Positions 31,113 to 44,380 are shown, numbered from the stretch's first letter. The stretch: DNA of 64,000 nucleotides from Ceratothoa steindachneri (GCA_963969495.1 OZ018317.1:30958503-31022502); one strand, 5' to 3'. A program made the numbers and translations. Notes: generated by a model from the sequence alone, not told the origin.

Positions 31113-31119
31113 GGCACCA
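31113..31119 (-). other. Candidate primer-binding site start of Gypsy-2
   Basis: TGGTGCC on the minus strand, 3-4 bp after the 5' LTR. The following bases (TAAAGTTAAATAATC) would need to match a tRNA 3' end; not tested. Confidence 0.5.
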
Positions 31120-31122
31120 CTT

Positions 31123-32077
<955 letters not shown>

Positions 32078-32079
32078 TT

Positions 32080-32784
32080 AAATCCACTCCCAACCATCCC
32101 CACACATCCGGCACACTCATAATTCTCTGCGTTCACTTTTGAGGAACAGGATCTATATTGCTACACTCTCCAGAATTTCTGATAACTTCCTGCACTTATT
32201 AGCGAGTAACATGTGGATGCATCCTCCTAGAAAAGTAAATTGTTCGTTCCACACCAGGATGGCCCATATTTTGACGAATGCTTATTATCTCGTTTGTTCC
32301 AGGACAGTCTGCAATAGCACACACATCACAATGCTGACGAGTCAACCACCGGTTGGGTACCAGCGTCAAAGCATCCGCAAGGTTGCATTTGCTGGGCACT
32401 ATATTATACTCCTCTTTCAATTGGGTTATAACTTCCAATCTTCTTCGAATTAGCATATCACTTGCTGCTTTTGTATTCAGCCCTGCTTTCCCAGTCAGTG
32501 CATCAGTTAACCAGGGATAGATAGTAGAAGAAGAATCTCTCTTCATATTCCAAAATAGGGCCACATTGATCCCTCGAATAACAGCCTCTAACTCTGCCAT
32601 GTTTATATTTGTCCTGTCTGACTCTCGCAGCTATGACCAATCCTCTAGTCATTCCACTAACTTGCAAAACCACACCAATAGCTAACGAGCTCGCATCAAT
32701 CCAAAGATCAACCTCGGCACCCTCCAAATTCCACCTTCCATAAGCCGAATCATCTTTATCCAATCTTCGATAAATCTCTTCCAA
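32080..32784 (-). pseudogene. Element C RNase H and integrase zinc domain
   Basis: 32784-32503: NLEGAEVDLWIDASSLAIGV (catalytic D), then in the 32600-32199 frame AELEAVIRGINVALFW (E), WLTDALTGKAGLNTKAASDM (D), CNLADALTLVPNRWL, and HPGVERTIYFSRR of the integrase zinc domain. Then CAGC near 32105 would be the CxxC. Gypsy-2 begins right after. Confidence 0.85.
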
Positions 32785-32829
32785 TATAACATGAACACAC
32801 TCCTCTCTGATTTCATCATCCTATCTTAC

Positions 32830-33379
32830 ACTGTAAGTATTTGCCACTATCTTGAGGTAAGAGGCAGCCACTCTCAACCAGCCAGAAAATGGCAAATATC
32901 CCGTTAACTGAGCAGAAATTGAAAATATTACTATCTTGGTTAACATATCTGGTAATAAGACTGGTATTCCCTTGAATGTATTGTCTCTGCGCCAGTAGAG
33001 CTGACCCTATCTTTCTGGATCACTCTCCACCCTCATAACCTAGAACACGCGTCCAAGCTGATACCTTCTTAGGGCTCTTTCACGTTAAACACCACCTTTG
33101 CAGATGCTCAATGACTTGACTGCGTGTCACACCACTTTTATCCACACAAATGTCCTCCAAATAAGCTCACGTGTGTTGCTTGATCTCGGGTTGCTGATCC
33201 GACACCGCTGCCAAAATTCCTGACAGGATTATTGGCACAACGTTCAACCCAAATCCAAGCCGTGTTAAGAAGTACCTTTTCCCTTTAAACATTACTGTCT
33301 GATACGCCCACATACTTTCATCTACATGAATTTGCAAATAAGCCTTCTTCAAGTCAACAATGGCTGTATTGTTCCCCAT
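32830..33379 (-). pseudogene. Element C reverse transcriptase
   Basis: 33379-33167: NTAIVDLKKAYLQIHVDESM (motif A D) and LTRLGFGLNVVPIIL. The next part reads AYLEDICVDKSGVTRSQVIE, so the YxDD box is YLED. It continues GYEGGE and RKIGSALLAQRQ with stops. The fingers part lies above 33379 and is poorly readable. Confidence 0.85.
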
Positions 33380-33567
33380 CCTTCGCTAAGCCTGCATCTT
33401 TTCCCTGCACACATCTGCTTTGTCGGTAAAAAGACCTACGTAAGCATTAAGCTCCCTATAATCGAAGGATCAGTCGCACCTATTTCTTGTTCTTCTGGTT
33501 CACTGCCATAAGAGGTATCAAGACATGAGGCTAAGTTTTGTTCATCGTGTAGCACAAGCCATTCATC

Positions 33568-34116
33568 CTAAATCCACTGTGTCAATTCCTGTTCATACTC
33601 CTCTCGCACATGCTGTGGGACTTCATACTCTGCTGATGTGTTCTTAAGATTAGGTTCCTTTCCTTCCGACCATAACCAGGTTACAACCCAACGACACCCA
33701 TCAAACACTGCTTTAAAGTCCTTCTCGTCTATCACCATGACCGCCTTTTCTCTCCCACATACGGACATACCCACCAAATACATGGTTCTGTTTTTTAAGG
33801 TCATCTTTCCAGTCGACTCAATAATTACTCCCCATAGTAACTCAATACTGTTCATCCTTAGGACAAATCCAAAATTCAGTGTACCGCGATCTACTACTAT
33901 CGCCTCCACTCTTACTTCATTGCCTTTATGACCTATATTAACAAAACCCTCTCCTCTGCGGGGAACCTCATGGCCACTAAACCCAACTAGGCCACCATCG
34001 CGCCTACTCCAAACTCGACACATTCTCTCCTCAACTATACATCTAGTACACTCACTGTCCACAAGAGCGTCTATCCAAATTCCATTTACGGTTATATCAA
34101 TCAAAGGCAGCGCCAT
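33568..34116 (-). pseudogene. Element C protease
   Basis: 182 open codons. Residues 9-22, NGIWIDALVDSECTRCIV: the catalytic triplet is DSE, where the group has DTG or DSG. LLWGVIIESTGKM is the distal LGMDxI-like part. The longest intact frame in this element, ending in the spacer to RT. Confidence 0.8.
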
Positions 34117-34129
34117 TTTTAATACGTGG

Positions 34130-34870
34130 ATGAAGAAGCTGGCACTAAAAGCTTTTCCTCGATGAAGTTTAAATCACAACCCTTCGCTATGTGACCAGGT
34201 TTATTGGACTTAAAACACACACGAGATTCATTAAATGTAGTAAGTCCACTTCCTGACTTCGCATGCAAAGTCGACGGGAAATTACGAGCAAAGTGGTTTG
34301 GTTTGCCACAATTAAAACACAGTCGCGGTCTTACCTTACGCTGAAAATCAGTACATCATGACACCTTCTCTTTGCTATCGTCTCTGCCTCTACCAAAATA
34401 TATAGTATCAGTGTTAGAGTCCTCATTCAAAAGCATTCTTTCCCTTTCCACAATCTGACTCAGGCCCATAATATCAATACGCACACCTACCCCAAGTGCA
34501 TATTTCACACGGTCAGGCAACCCAGTAATAAAAGCACACGATACTATTTTCTCATTACTAAAGCCAAACAGCGAGCTTAAACGTTTCAAGTCAGCTAAAT
34601 ACACATCGATCTACACTATCTTCTTCCTCGATATGACGCTTGATGAACTTTTCATAAGCTGTAAATGAATCTAATCAGAAAGCAGATTTCAGCACCTGTT
34701 TTACTGCTTCTGCATTTTTATTGTCATCTTCACTTAACTGCTGATATATTGAAAAAACTCCTTCAGTTAGCCACAGTGTGATAACCACGGCCAGGTGTTG
34801 AAACGGTATTTGCCTACAGTGATTAATTGCATTTTTATTTCAGATTTATCTCTAAATTAATTTGTAAATC
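34130..34870 (-). pseudogene. Element C gag with two zinc knuckles
   Basis: 34604-34356: YLADLKRLSSLFGFSNEKIV and SCAFITGLPDRVKYAL, a capsid region. 34340-34140: CFNCGKPNHFARNF (last C lost) and CFKSNKPGHIAKGC (second C to S). Both knuckles are damaged. The start is not clear. Confidence 0.75.
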
Positions 34871-34965
34871 AAATAAAGATTGTACAAAAGTATATAACAG
34901 GATATATACATACTAAGTTTAAAACATGAATCGGTGAAGATGTATAAATAGCCCAGCCAACTTTT

Positions 34966-35540
34966 GTTATATCTGTGGAAGATTTACCCCAGCAACCAGA
35001 GGAGAAAATTTAGCTAAAGAGTGAAAACTGCATACAATTATTATTTTGGTTGTAAAGTTGGTGACCAAGACAAGCCCTGGGCACCTCACAAATCTTGTAC
35101 TGTGTGTTATACGGAGCTCACATAGTGGTTAAATGGCAAAGAGAAGGGTATGCCTTTTGCTGTACTAATGATGTGGCGTGAGCCAACAAATCATGTTTTT
35201 GATTATTACTTTTGTATGACAAATATTGCGGGATTCTCAAATAAGAACAAGTCAAAGATTGTATGTATATCGAGATTATAAGTCAGCTATAAAACTAGTC
35301 CCATATAAAATGAAGATGCCAATCCCAGTTTCTCCATCAGCTAGTGCAGTTAAAGAAGATGATTAATCGCCTGAAGAGGAGGATAACAATGGCGATGAAA
35401 TGTATGAAAATGATTCTAAGGAAAAGAAGATCCAGTTGATAAATCAAGAAAGATTGAATGATTTGGTGAGGAATTTGTCATTGTCAAAGGAGAACGCAGA
35501 ACTGTTGGGCTCCAGACTACAGCAATGGAATCTTCTAATG
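34966..35540 (+). pseudogene. Multi-copy unknown-function gene, N-terminal part
   Basis: Frames read CYICGRFTPATRGENLA, YFGCKVGDQDKPWAPHKSCT, WREPTNHVFDYYFCMTNIAG, SAIKLVPYKMKMPIPVSPSA and ERLNDLVRNLSLSKENAELL. From memory this is a family seen in many copies in arthropods and Hydra, single-exon-like, never given a clear function; the N terminus is Cys-rich and could bind zinc. Here it has stops and shifts. It breaks at GSRLQQWNLL (35540), where the hAT is inserted, and resumes at 38857. Confidence 0.75.
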
Positions 35541-35555
35541 CAGTGTTTCCCAACC
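35541..35555 (+). repeat. hAT 5' terminal inverted repeat
   Basis: CAGTGTTTCCCAACC, the common hAT end. Confidence 0.9.
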
Positions 35556-36244
35556 GGGAGCCATATGACCCCCTAGAGGCCATGGCACATCTGAAGGGGG
35601 CCACAGGAAAATTTTAAGCTTCAGAGGGGCCAGAGGGGCCAGAGATCCATGAAGGGGGCCACAGGACTCAACCTATTGAAACCTGAATTATAGTTAGGGC
35701 AGTACCTAAATTTAATTTATGCAGTTGAATTACATTTTTAAAACATTAATACATATATTTTCCCTTTTGTTAAATATTTGATTAGCATAATAGGATTTAC
35801 ATTAAGTTGTAAACAAATATTTTGCATCTTCCAAGCTTATTCTGCGGCGCACTCCATTGTGCGCTTGATCGTTATGCGCCTGGCACCGTTGTTGGCTTGA
35901 TGAAAATACTTCCGGTGGAACTTTAAATCCTTACAGTCTGTTTATCAAGTGTTTCGGCGTTATAGTATGTAAGTAGCTTTTATTTGTTTACCCTAATACT
36001 GCGAAGTTGTAGTAATTTTACTAGTTTTTAAAATTATAATAGATTGACACAAGCACAATAATATAAAACTTTTATAAGTAAATAACTAAACATTTTTGTT
36101 TGTAAGTAAAGTGTGCCATTGCTAGGCCTACACCAAATCATTTTTTTTTCACTTCGGTTTCACTTAGGGCTTATTTACGAGATTAGCATTTAATCTTAGA
36201 TTCTGATGATTGTACTTATCGTTTTTTATCTGCATTAATTTGAG

Positions 36245-36247
<3 letters not shown>

Positions 36248-36284
<37 letters not shown>
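36248..36284. repeat. (TA)n microsatellite in hAT 5' region
   Basis: About 18 TA units, with TTTATATG and more TA following to 36303. The strip AATTTGAG/AGTAATATATA at its left and TATATTACT AAAATT at its right form a long inverted repeat around it. Confidence 0.85.
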
Positions 36285-36290
<6 letters not shown>

Positions 36291-36782
36291 GTATATATAA
36301 TATATTACTAAAATTAATGCAGATCTACCCCCCTGAGGGAGTACATTTCTGCTGTTTTCCATTTAGGTACAGGTAGAGAGTACCAGGATGTACAATCAAC
36401 AACGAAAAGTTCGGACATGTCCAATTAATAGAAATGCTCATAAAAATAGTTGCATTGTTTTGCCGTTCTTTTTTTGGTGTCAAATATCAAGTATATAGCA
36501 CAAAAAAGGAAAACAAAATTTTCAATGCAGCTATTTTTATGAGCGTTTCTATTTAATGGACATGTCTGAAATTTTCGTGGTCGACTGTAATAGGAGTTGG
36601 TGTTGGGCACAGACTTGGTGCTCTGCACAGGGAATGGAGGTTGTTTCTAGGTCTTTTCTCAGAAATACTCTTCCTTTCTCGCCGCTGAGATAAGCACCTT
36701 TCATTCTGTTGCGGTGAGCTTCGGCTCTAAAATGTAATATATATATCATTAATATATTAAATTTCTTCTGCACAGATTACCC

Positions 36783-38551
36783 ATGGCTACGGCGACGAAG
36801 AAAAAATGTCGACAATACTCCAGTGAGTATTTAGCTTATGGTTTTATACATTCACCAGACAATATAGCACAGCCATTGTTTCTTTTATGAATGGCTACAC
36901 TTTCTAATGATAGTATGCGACCAAGTAAGCTTAAAATACATTTGAAGAATAAGCACAAGGACAAAAAAGACAAAATATTAGATTACTTTAAAAAGCTGCG
37001 GGATGATTTCCAAGCAAGGAGCACTATTAAAGATATATTTAGCAAAACAGTGGCAAAACTAGACAAAGGTTTAATTGCATCTTATGAGATTTCCAAGCTA
37101 ATAGCGAAATCGGGAAAACCTCATACTATTGGCGAAAAATTGATTTTGCCTTCAGTATCTGTGGTTATTTCAACTGTCATGCAACAAAATTCCCCCAAAA
37201 TCACTGAAGTCATTCCGCTGAGCAACAATACAGTATCAAGACGTATTGACGAAATGGCAAAGGATGAGGAGGAAAACTCGTTAAACATTTACAAGTAAGA
37301 CCTTTGCATTACAAATTGATGGAACGTTAATACGTGATAACGAAGCCCTTCTCATGGTGTATGTTATGTTTTTGGATAAAGATCAACTCAGAGAAGAAAT
37401 GCTTTTTTTCCCGCAGCCTTTTGACAGATACTAAAGGTGAAACAATTTTCAAAGAAGTAGTGACCTATTTCAAAGAAAATGATATTCCACTTGGGAATAT
37501 TATGCCTTGTGCAACTGATAGCACCGCTGCAATGGTAGGTAGATATAGGGGATTTATTGCACATTTAAAAGAGGCTGTACCTAAAGTTTTTTTGCATACA
37601 CTGTGTTGTCTACCGTCAACATCTGATTGCAAAAAACCTAGGAGGACGCCTGAAAGATTCACTTGATAATGTAATCAAGGCAGTCAACCTTATCAAGTCA
37701 AATCCACTTCAAGAGCCTCTTTTCCGACAATTCTCTGCTACCAATGAAGAAGGGTTTGAGCGCCTACTTTTGCATACAGAGGTGCGATGGCTTTCAAAGG
37801 GCAATTCTCTGAATCGCTTCATTGCACTTTGGGATAGTGTTGTGTTATCTCTGGATGGTAAGCAGCTCGGATCAATGCTGTCAAATGTGACATATTCTAC
37901 CTTACAGATATATTTGAAAAGCTAAATATCTTGAACAAACAGCTACAATGTATAAATGCAAATATTTTAACTTGCAAAGAGTCTATTTGTGCATTTATGG
38001 GGAAAATTAAGCTGTTCAAGATAAATATGGGACGAAAAGAGTTGATACAGTTTCCAACCCTCCGCACTATTGAGACTGAGCAGAAAGAAGATGATATTTT
38101 AGTATACATTGATCATTTGGAGAAATTGCATAGTGATATGGATGTTAGGTTCAGAGATCTTCTACAACTGGACATTCCAGGTTGGGTGGTAGACCCATTT
38201 GGTATTAATGCAGTTGATGTTGATATCAGATTATAAGAAAGCCTCATTGAGTTACAATGTGATCAAACTTCTCTAGGTAGATTTAAACATGGTGTCAGGA
38301 ACTTATGGACAAGTTATGAAATTGCTATGAAATACCCTTTGCTTTGGGACGAAGTAAAATTATATTTTATTGCTTTTCCTACTTCTTATCTGGTTGAGTC
38401 GGGTTTTAGTAAAGTGTCACACCTCCTATCTCAAAAAGCTCGCAGCCACTTAGAAATAGTAAGAAGAGGTAATCTTCGTCTGTCTCTAACAACTCTAGAC
38501 ACTGATATTGAAAAACTTGTGAAACTGCATGAAGCACAAGGATCGCATTGA
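36783..38551 (+). pseudogene. hAT transposase
   Basis: ATG at 36783 (MATATKKKCRQYSSEYLAYG). BED finger: LSNDSMRPSKLKIHLKNKHK keeps the His pair, but the Cys pair is lost (the CxxC place reads FLL and a stop). RNase-H-like core: IGEKLILPSVSVVIS, then ATDSTAAMVGRYRGFIA, VFLHTLCCLPS, HTEVRWLSKGNSLNRF (hAT W motif). hATC dimer domain: YLVESGFSKVSHLLSQKARS and DIEKLVKLHEAQGSH to the stop at 38551. Three or more shifts and stops. Family members close to host ZBED5 and SCAND3. Confidence 0.9.
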
Positions 38552-38841
38552 ATGAATAAAGAGTTGATGATATATTTATTTCATTTTGCTACAGGATTTT
38601 ATTTTTTGTAAGACTTATTATTTATTTTAAAAGAGTATTACATTTTTGTTAACCACTGTTTAATTTTTGCTATGTTTATAGTCCTATATATGTGACAAAT
38701 ATAATTGTACCTAAATACAACTAGCTGTTTTAATATCTTTTATCCTTTAAAGTAGAGTTAAACTGCATACTACCTACTGAAAATAATGATTATGGGCCAC
38801 AGGAAAAAAAAAGGTTCCTAAGGAGGCCATAAGCCAAAATC

Positions 38842-38856
38842 GGTTGGGAACCATTG
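38842..38856 (-). repeat. hAT 3' terminal inverted repeat
   Basis: On the minus strand CAATGGTTCCCAACC; two mismatches to the 5' end. Confidence 0.9.
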
Positions 38857-38900
38857 TTTTAGACTCTAGAGGACGGTACAAAAATATCTACTTTCTGTAA
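38857..38900 (+). pseudogene. Multi-copy unknown-function gene, small middle piece
   Basis: Between the hAT and the SINE dimer: frame reads LEDGTKISTFCKR. In the family this joins NLL of the first part with YEALAAFYKEE at 39385. Confidence 0.6.
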
Positions 38901-39091
38901 ACGCTGTAGATAGAGGGGGAGTAGGAAAGGGGGCAAAAAAAAAATAATAGCGTAGGTGAGTTGCGAACAGCTTCCCGCGTTGCTGGACCACGCGTAGCCA
39001 GCGGCGAATCCACTCGGCCATCCTGAGTCTCAAAAAAGACTCTTTCAAACGAAGCTTTTAAGCCGCTCGCCTGCACTTCTCGTACGCTATA
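38887..39091 (-). repeat. tRNA-like SINE unit, locus 2, copy b
   Basis: Minus strand: A box TGGCCGAGTGG at 39020-39010, B-box-like GTTCGCAA at 38968-38961, then poly-T-rich body and CCCCCTTTCC. Same as locus 1 units. Confidence 0.75.
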
Positions 39092-39381
39092 CAACCCCCC
39101 TCCTAGAAGCGGAGCGTATTTTGAAGAAATGAAGAGAGCCCGTTTGGAAATGTTATCCAAGGGCTAACGCTCCCCCTCCCGGGTCTGGGCACCATTATAG
39201 ATAGAGGGGAGTAGGAAAAGGGGCAAAGAAAAAATAATAGCGTAGGCGAGTTGCGAACAGCTTCCCGCGTCGCTGGACCACTTTTAGCCAGCGGCGAATC
39301 CACTCGGCCATCCTGAGTCTCAAAAAAGACTCATTCAAACGAAGCTTTTAAGTCGCTCGCCTGCACTTCTCGTACGCTATA
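39092..39381 (-). repeat. tRNA-like SINE unit, locus 2, copy a
   Basis: A box at 39310-39300, B-box-like at 39258-39251, tail with CCCGGGAGGGGGAGCG and CCGCTTCTAGGAGGGG that joins to copy b. Head to tail with copy b, as in locus 1. AACGCT at 38901 and 39381 may be a target duplication of the whole dimer. Confidence 0.75.
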
Positions 39382-40387
39382 ACGCTATGAGGCCTTAGCT
39401 GCCTTCTATAAAGAAGAAGATGGTGCTTGTTTCTGTACTGATGTTAATGGCCTCATGAATCAGCTAGGAAACGAGCATTTGCCTGATGAATGGAGACTAT
39501 TCATCGATGCAAGGGCTGCTAGCTTCAAAGCTGTGTTGCTACACAATGGTAACAAAAAACCTTTACTTCCTGTCGCACTTATTGTTGGGATAATAGAGAC
39601 ATATGACCCAATGAAATTTATTTTGGAAGGTGTTCATTACTCGCATCAGAAGTGGAATATCTGTGGTGATCTAAAAGTAATTTCCTTACTTCTTGGACTG
39701 CAGCTAGGATATACAAAGAATATGTTCTTCTTATGCATGTGGAACATTCGTGACAACAGGAATCATTATATTATAAAAAAGTGGCCCGAAAGAGAAGAAC
39801 ACATAGTTGGCCGATGCAATGTGAAGCACATGCCTTTGGTACATCCACAGAAGATCTACCTGCCACCACTTCATATCAAACTTGGCCTTATCACGAATTT
39901 TGTTAAAACAAATGGCCCATGGTTCTGATGGATTTCAGTATCTCAAAGAGAAATTTGGTGCCAAGAAAACCGATGCTAAACTTACGTGATACGTGACAGG
40001 GAGTTCAGAAATAAACTGACTCCACTTGAGTTGGCAGCATGGGATTCATTTGTCCATGTAGTGCAGAACTTCTTTGGTCATCATAGTGCTTAAAACTATG
40101 AAGGACGAGTGGACAACATGCTAAAGCCTATCAACGAATGGGGGTGTCGGACGTCTCTTAAGATGCATTTCTTGCATTCGCATCTAGATTTCTTTCCATT
40201 TAATATGGGTGATATTAGTGACGAACATGGGGAAAGGTTCTACCGAGATATTGCAATGATGGAAAGCAGGTATCAAGGCCGCTTCAACGAAAACATGATG
40301 GGTGACTACTGCTGGTTCCTACAACGGGAGGATCCTATATCCACGTACAAGCGCAAGAGCAAGAGCAAGAGTCTCAAACATTTTTGA
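39382..40387 (+). pseudogene. Multi-copy unknown-function gene, main C-terminal part
   Basis: 39455-39928: DEWRLFIDARAASFKAVLLH, KWNICGDLKVISLLLGLQLG, FFLCMWNIRDN, KIYLPPLHIKLGLITNFVKT. 40109-40387: LKMHFLHSHLDFFPFNMGDI, HGERFYRDIAMMESRYQGRF and MMGDYCWFLQRED to the stop at 40387. The two frames are separated by a shift near 39925. Conserved D (FIDxSxxSLK, GDLKV) and H (LPPLHIKLG, HSHL) suggest a metal-dependent core, maybe transposase- or nuclease-like. Inference only. Confidence 0.8.
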
Positions 40388-40656
40388 AGAAATTTATAGT
40401 TAGGTGAGTACTACCTCTTTTATATGTAATACATATCTTGTCTGGGTCTGCGAAAGGACGTACATAATGCCAAATAGGGTGCCCCGATTCCAAACCTTTG
40501 CCTAGAAACGTCTCATTCTTCTCAAACTCGTAATAATTATATCATTAATTGATCCAAGGTGACAAAGTGAGCCATATAGCCTAGATGCATAACTCAGGAT
40601 CCTTACGTGCTTGGACAAATCTGAGCACAGATTTGGAATCAACGCACAAAAATTAG

Positions 40657-41330
40657 TTAGTTACAACAACATTTACTCAAGTAGCAGGGAAAAGTTAAAA
40701 TTTGTTGGCTAGTGTAATGAGCAGACATCGAAACTAACAAGGGTAAAATTATTTGAATACTGAATGGCCTTGAGTTTAGTTTAGAAATAAGGTCGTAGGT
40801 ATTGGTAACATGTGAATGAGAAATGGTCCCAACTAGATGTGTAAGAAAAGAAGTAAGCAATTTAGATAGAGCATAAAAAACAGAACCAACACAACTTATA
40901 ATAGGGCGTAAAGGGAAGTTTGGTTTGTGCGTTTTTACAAGTCTATACAAATAATGAATGGTGTCGTTACTCGACTTGAATTTTGAAACTAATTCAGGGA
41001 AGTTTTTAAGTAATAGCTGTACATTTTTATGGAAATCACTATTAACTTGTAGAGTGGGATCTTTCAATACTGGGAGGTGAGTAGCTTGATCACTTAATAA
41101 ATCGTTCATTTTAGTAATATATGAATTTTCATCCACAATCAACAGTTCCAAACTTATTGGCCTTAGAAATATGGAGGGACGGATTTTTACGAAGAGTCGA
41201 TAAAGCACGACGAAAACGAAAAGGGGTAATTAAGGTGGACAGGCTTAGCCAGACATTGGTAAACACAACCTTCCACAATAGAAATTGAATTACTGGGGAT
41301 GTCACGAATTTATCTAAATTGGCCAAACTT
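40657..41330 (-). pseudogene. Penelope-like element RT, N-terminal part
   Basis: VDENSYITKMNDLLSDQATH, DTIHYLYRLVKTHKPNFPLR, PIISCVGSVFYALSKLLTSF and LTHLVGTISHSHVTNTYDLI follow the Penelope RT order (LDKxxYxxKMxxLLSD, LYGLPKTHK, LRPIVSxxGSxxYxLSK, SHVKN). The catalytic palm with YxDD is absent; sequence ends at 40657. No GIY-YIG endonuclease seen. Confidence 0.85.
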
Positions 41331-41416
41331 TTAGCAATGGTTCAATAGAGGGGTGGGATGGGATAGAGAAATTCACACCATATCCTAAGGCTGTAATAGT
41401 ATTTTCATCCAAAGCT

Positions 41417-41707
41417 TTGGAAGAAAGGTTGGTAACAGTTTCCGGTCGGCTATTGTTTGTCCAACTGCTATCCGCAATGGGGGTTTGTAGGTTCCGTCTA
41501 GTTTATGTTCGTCTTGCAGACTTGATTCTAAGGGTGCCGAAGATGGAGTCTTGTAACACATTGGACCAATTAGAACGGATGATAGCTGTGGAAGCATGGC
41601 ATCTTGCGTTAGCTTCCTTGAAGGCGATTGGATTTGTAAAAACGCACAAACGAAACTTCCATTTACGCCCTATCATAAATTCTGTTGGTTCTGTTGTTTT
41701 TTTTTAG
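41417..41707 (+). pseudogene. Penelope-like RT fragment in opposite orientation
   Basis: FVKTHKRNFHLRPIINSVGS at 41632-41695 matches LVKTHKPNFPLRPIISCVGS of the minus-strand piece. It breaks off in a poly-T run (41696-41706). The region 41417-41600 is not clear in either strand; its minus frame (41597-41385) may also be Penelope. Confidence 0.75.
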
Positions 41708-42975
<1,268 letters not shown>

Positions 42976-43110
42976 ATAGCAATGCCCTCTGGGGTATTCC
43001 TATAAATAATAATAATCCTGGAGAAAACAACAAAATTTATGTACGTACTGACTATTGCATTTGCTATCTAAGAACTAAAATATTCATGCATTAGTTAGAA
43101 CCTCTACAGT
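42976..43110 (+). repeat. LTR start fragment of the Gypsy-2 type
   Basis: TGTATAGCAATGCCCTCTGGGGTATTCC then TATAAATAATAATAATCCTGGAGAAA, as the Gypsy-2 LTR in element orientation (TGTTATAGCAATGCC...CCTCCTGGGAAAC). Confidence 0.55.
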
Positions 43111-43328
43111 TGCATGTTAGGGGTGCCCAGATCGCGGCTACCTAGCGCGATGGTCTTTGCGCCCTCGAAGGGAAAAGCTCAAGGCAGCCTCCCGTTTTTT
43201 AAATGACGGTGGGGGTTGAGGATTACATGTGCCCCTCATTTCCTTCGAGGGTGCGCATCTAGTGACGCGGCTGCGTAAGTGGATCCCTCACTGCGCGACT
43301 GTGCCTCCTCCCCGTAATATAGTAGTAT

Positions 43329-44104
43329 ATGGACACCCCCCCCCAACAAAAAAACTACTACGCAGAAGTTTTCGACAGCTGCTACTCGCGCTTGTGGATC
43401 TCGTTCCAGTTATCTTCGCAACAGATAAGTTTTCCTCAGAGGTGGACCCTGGCTTGGAGTACCACCGCTTTTTTGGTCTTTCGAACGAAATCCGATAATC
43501 CCCTATCAAAACTTAATATCTTTGGCGTCAGTGAGGACTTTGATGAACGATGCGGCGAACCGCAATGCATGTGATCCTGTAACGATGGATCCCTGGTAGT
43601 GGAGGTCACTTTCCCGCTCCCAAAATGATTCGTAGAAGCCATCGAGACTCTTGCTCAATCTGAGATTTCTGTCTCATCCCACCCAACCTTCAACACTGTG
43701 AAGGGTATTATCCGTTCTAATGAACTATGAACTTAAGATACTTCAGTCAAAGCCTGGATAGCCAGCAGATTATTGACATTCATGGACCACAGCAAACCGT
43801 TGGTGGGATCTTTATTAAATCGGGTAACTTATGGATACCAGTCAAACCTTATATATCCAATCCGAGGCGCTGCTTCAAATGCCATATGCTTGGTCATGTA
43901 AACACTGCTTGCCGCCACCCCTGTGCATGTGTCGATTGCGCGCAGGCCTACCAAGGTCATTCCTGCCACCATTCACGCAGCTGTACCAACTGTGGAGAGT
44001 CCTATAGTACATCTTCTTCAAATGTTGCATATTTCTCTTTGACAACGATGTCTTTGCTGTTCGTGATTCTGATAAGGTGGATATATGCGAGTCCCGTCGA
44101 CTAG
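43329..44104 (+). pseudogene. Copy B ORF1 (Gag-like)
   Basis: 43329-43574 N part, LSKLNIFGVSEDFDERCGEP. Then DGSLVVEVTSPSQNESIEAI in another frame, STFNTVKGIIRSNEL-like and three Cys/His boxes: CFKCHMLGHVNTAC, CACVDCAQAYQGHSC and CTNCGESYS. Frames shift twice. The DGS(I/L)(V/L)EV segment also stands at 53900 (copy C). Confidence 0.8.
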
Positions 44105-44380
44105 TCCGGGAGAAATTTATCTCCCACGGCGTCAGGTTCTATGATGGCCTACGCATGGCAGCGGACTTTCGTCCCGCCCGCCCACGTTTTCCGTATACTA
44201 CCTCATCTGTTCCGCCAGCCGGAGGACAGGAGCCCTACAACTTTCTGTTCACTACCGCCGAGAGGATTCAGCGCTGTCTCGGCGCGGCCCCACGTCCCGG
44301 AGCCTAGACAATATCCGATACGAATTTCTCGAGCATATCCATCCCCATGCTGAATCACTCCTGCTAGATATTTTTAACTG
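44105..44380 (+). pseudogene. Copy B linker between EN and RT
   Basis: LVREKFISHGVRFYDGLRMA, then FLFTTAERIQRCLGAAPRPG. Same place as 51905-52399 of copy C, but not closely alike. Confidence 0.5.

Larger units (their letters stand above)
35541..38856 (+). mobile_element. hAT transposon (ZBED5/SCAND3-like group)
   Basis: Seen: terminal inverted repeats CAGTGTTTCCCAACC (35541-35555) and GGTTGGGAACCATTG (38842-38856), 13 of 15 matched. Expected 8-bp target copies are not clean (TTCTAATG / TTTTAGAC). Total 3316 bp with a transposase between. The insertion splits the unknown-function gene. Confidence 0.9.

Noticed and set aside
35533..38864. Perfect 8-bp target duplication of the hAT
   Set aside because: TTCTAATG and TTTTAGAC agree at only four positions; ends were called from the inverted repeats alone.
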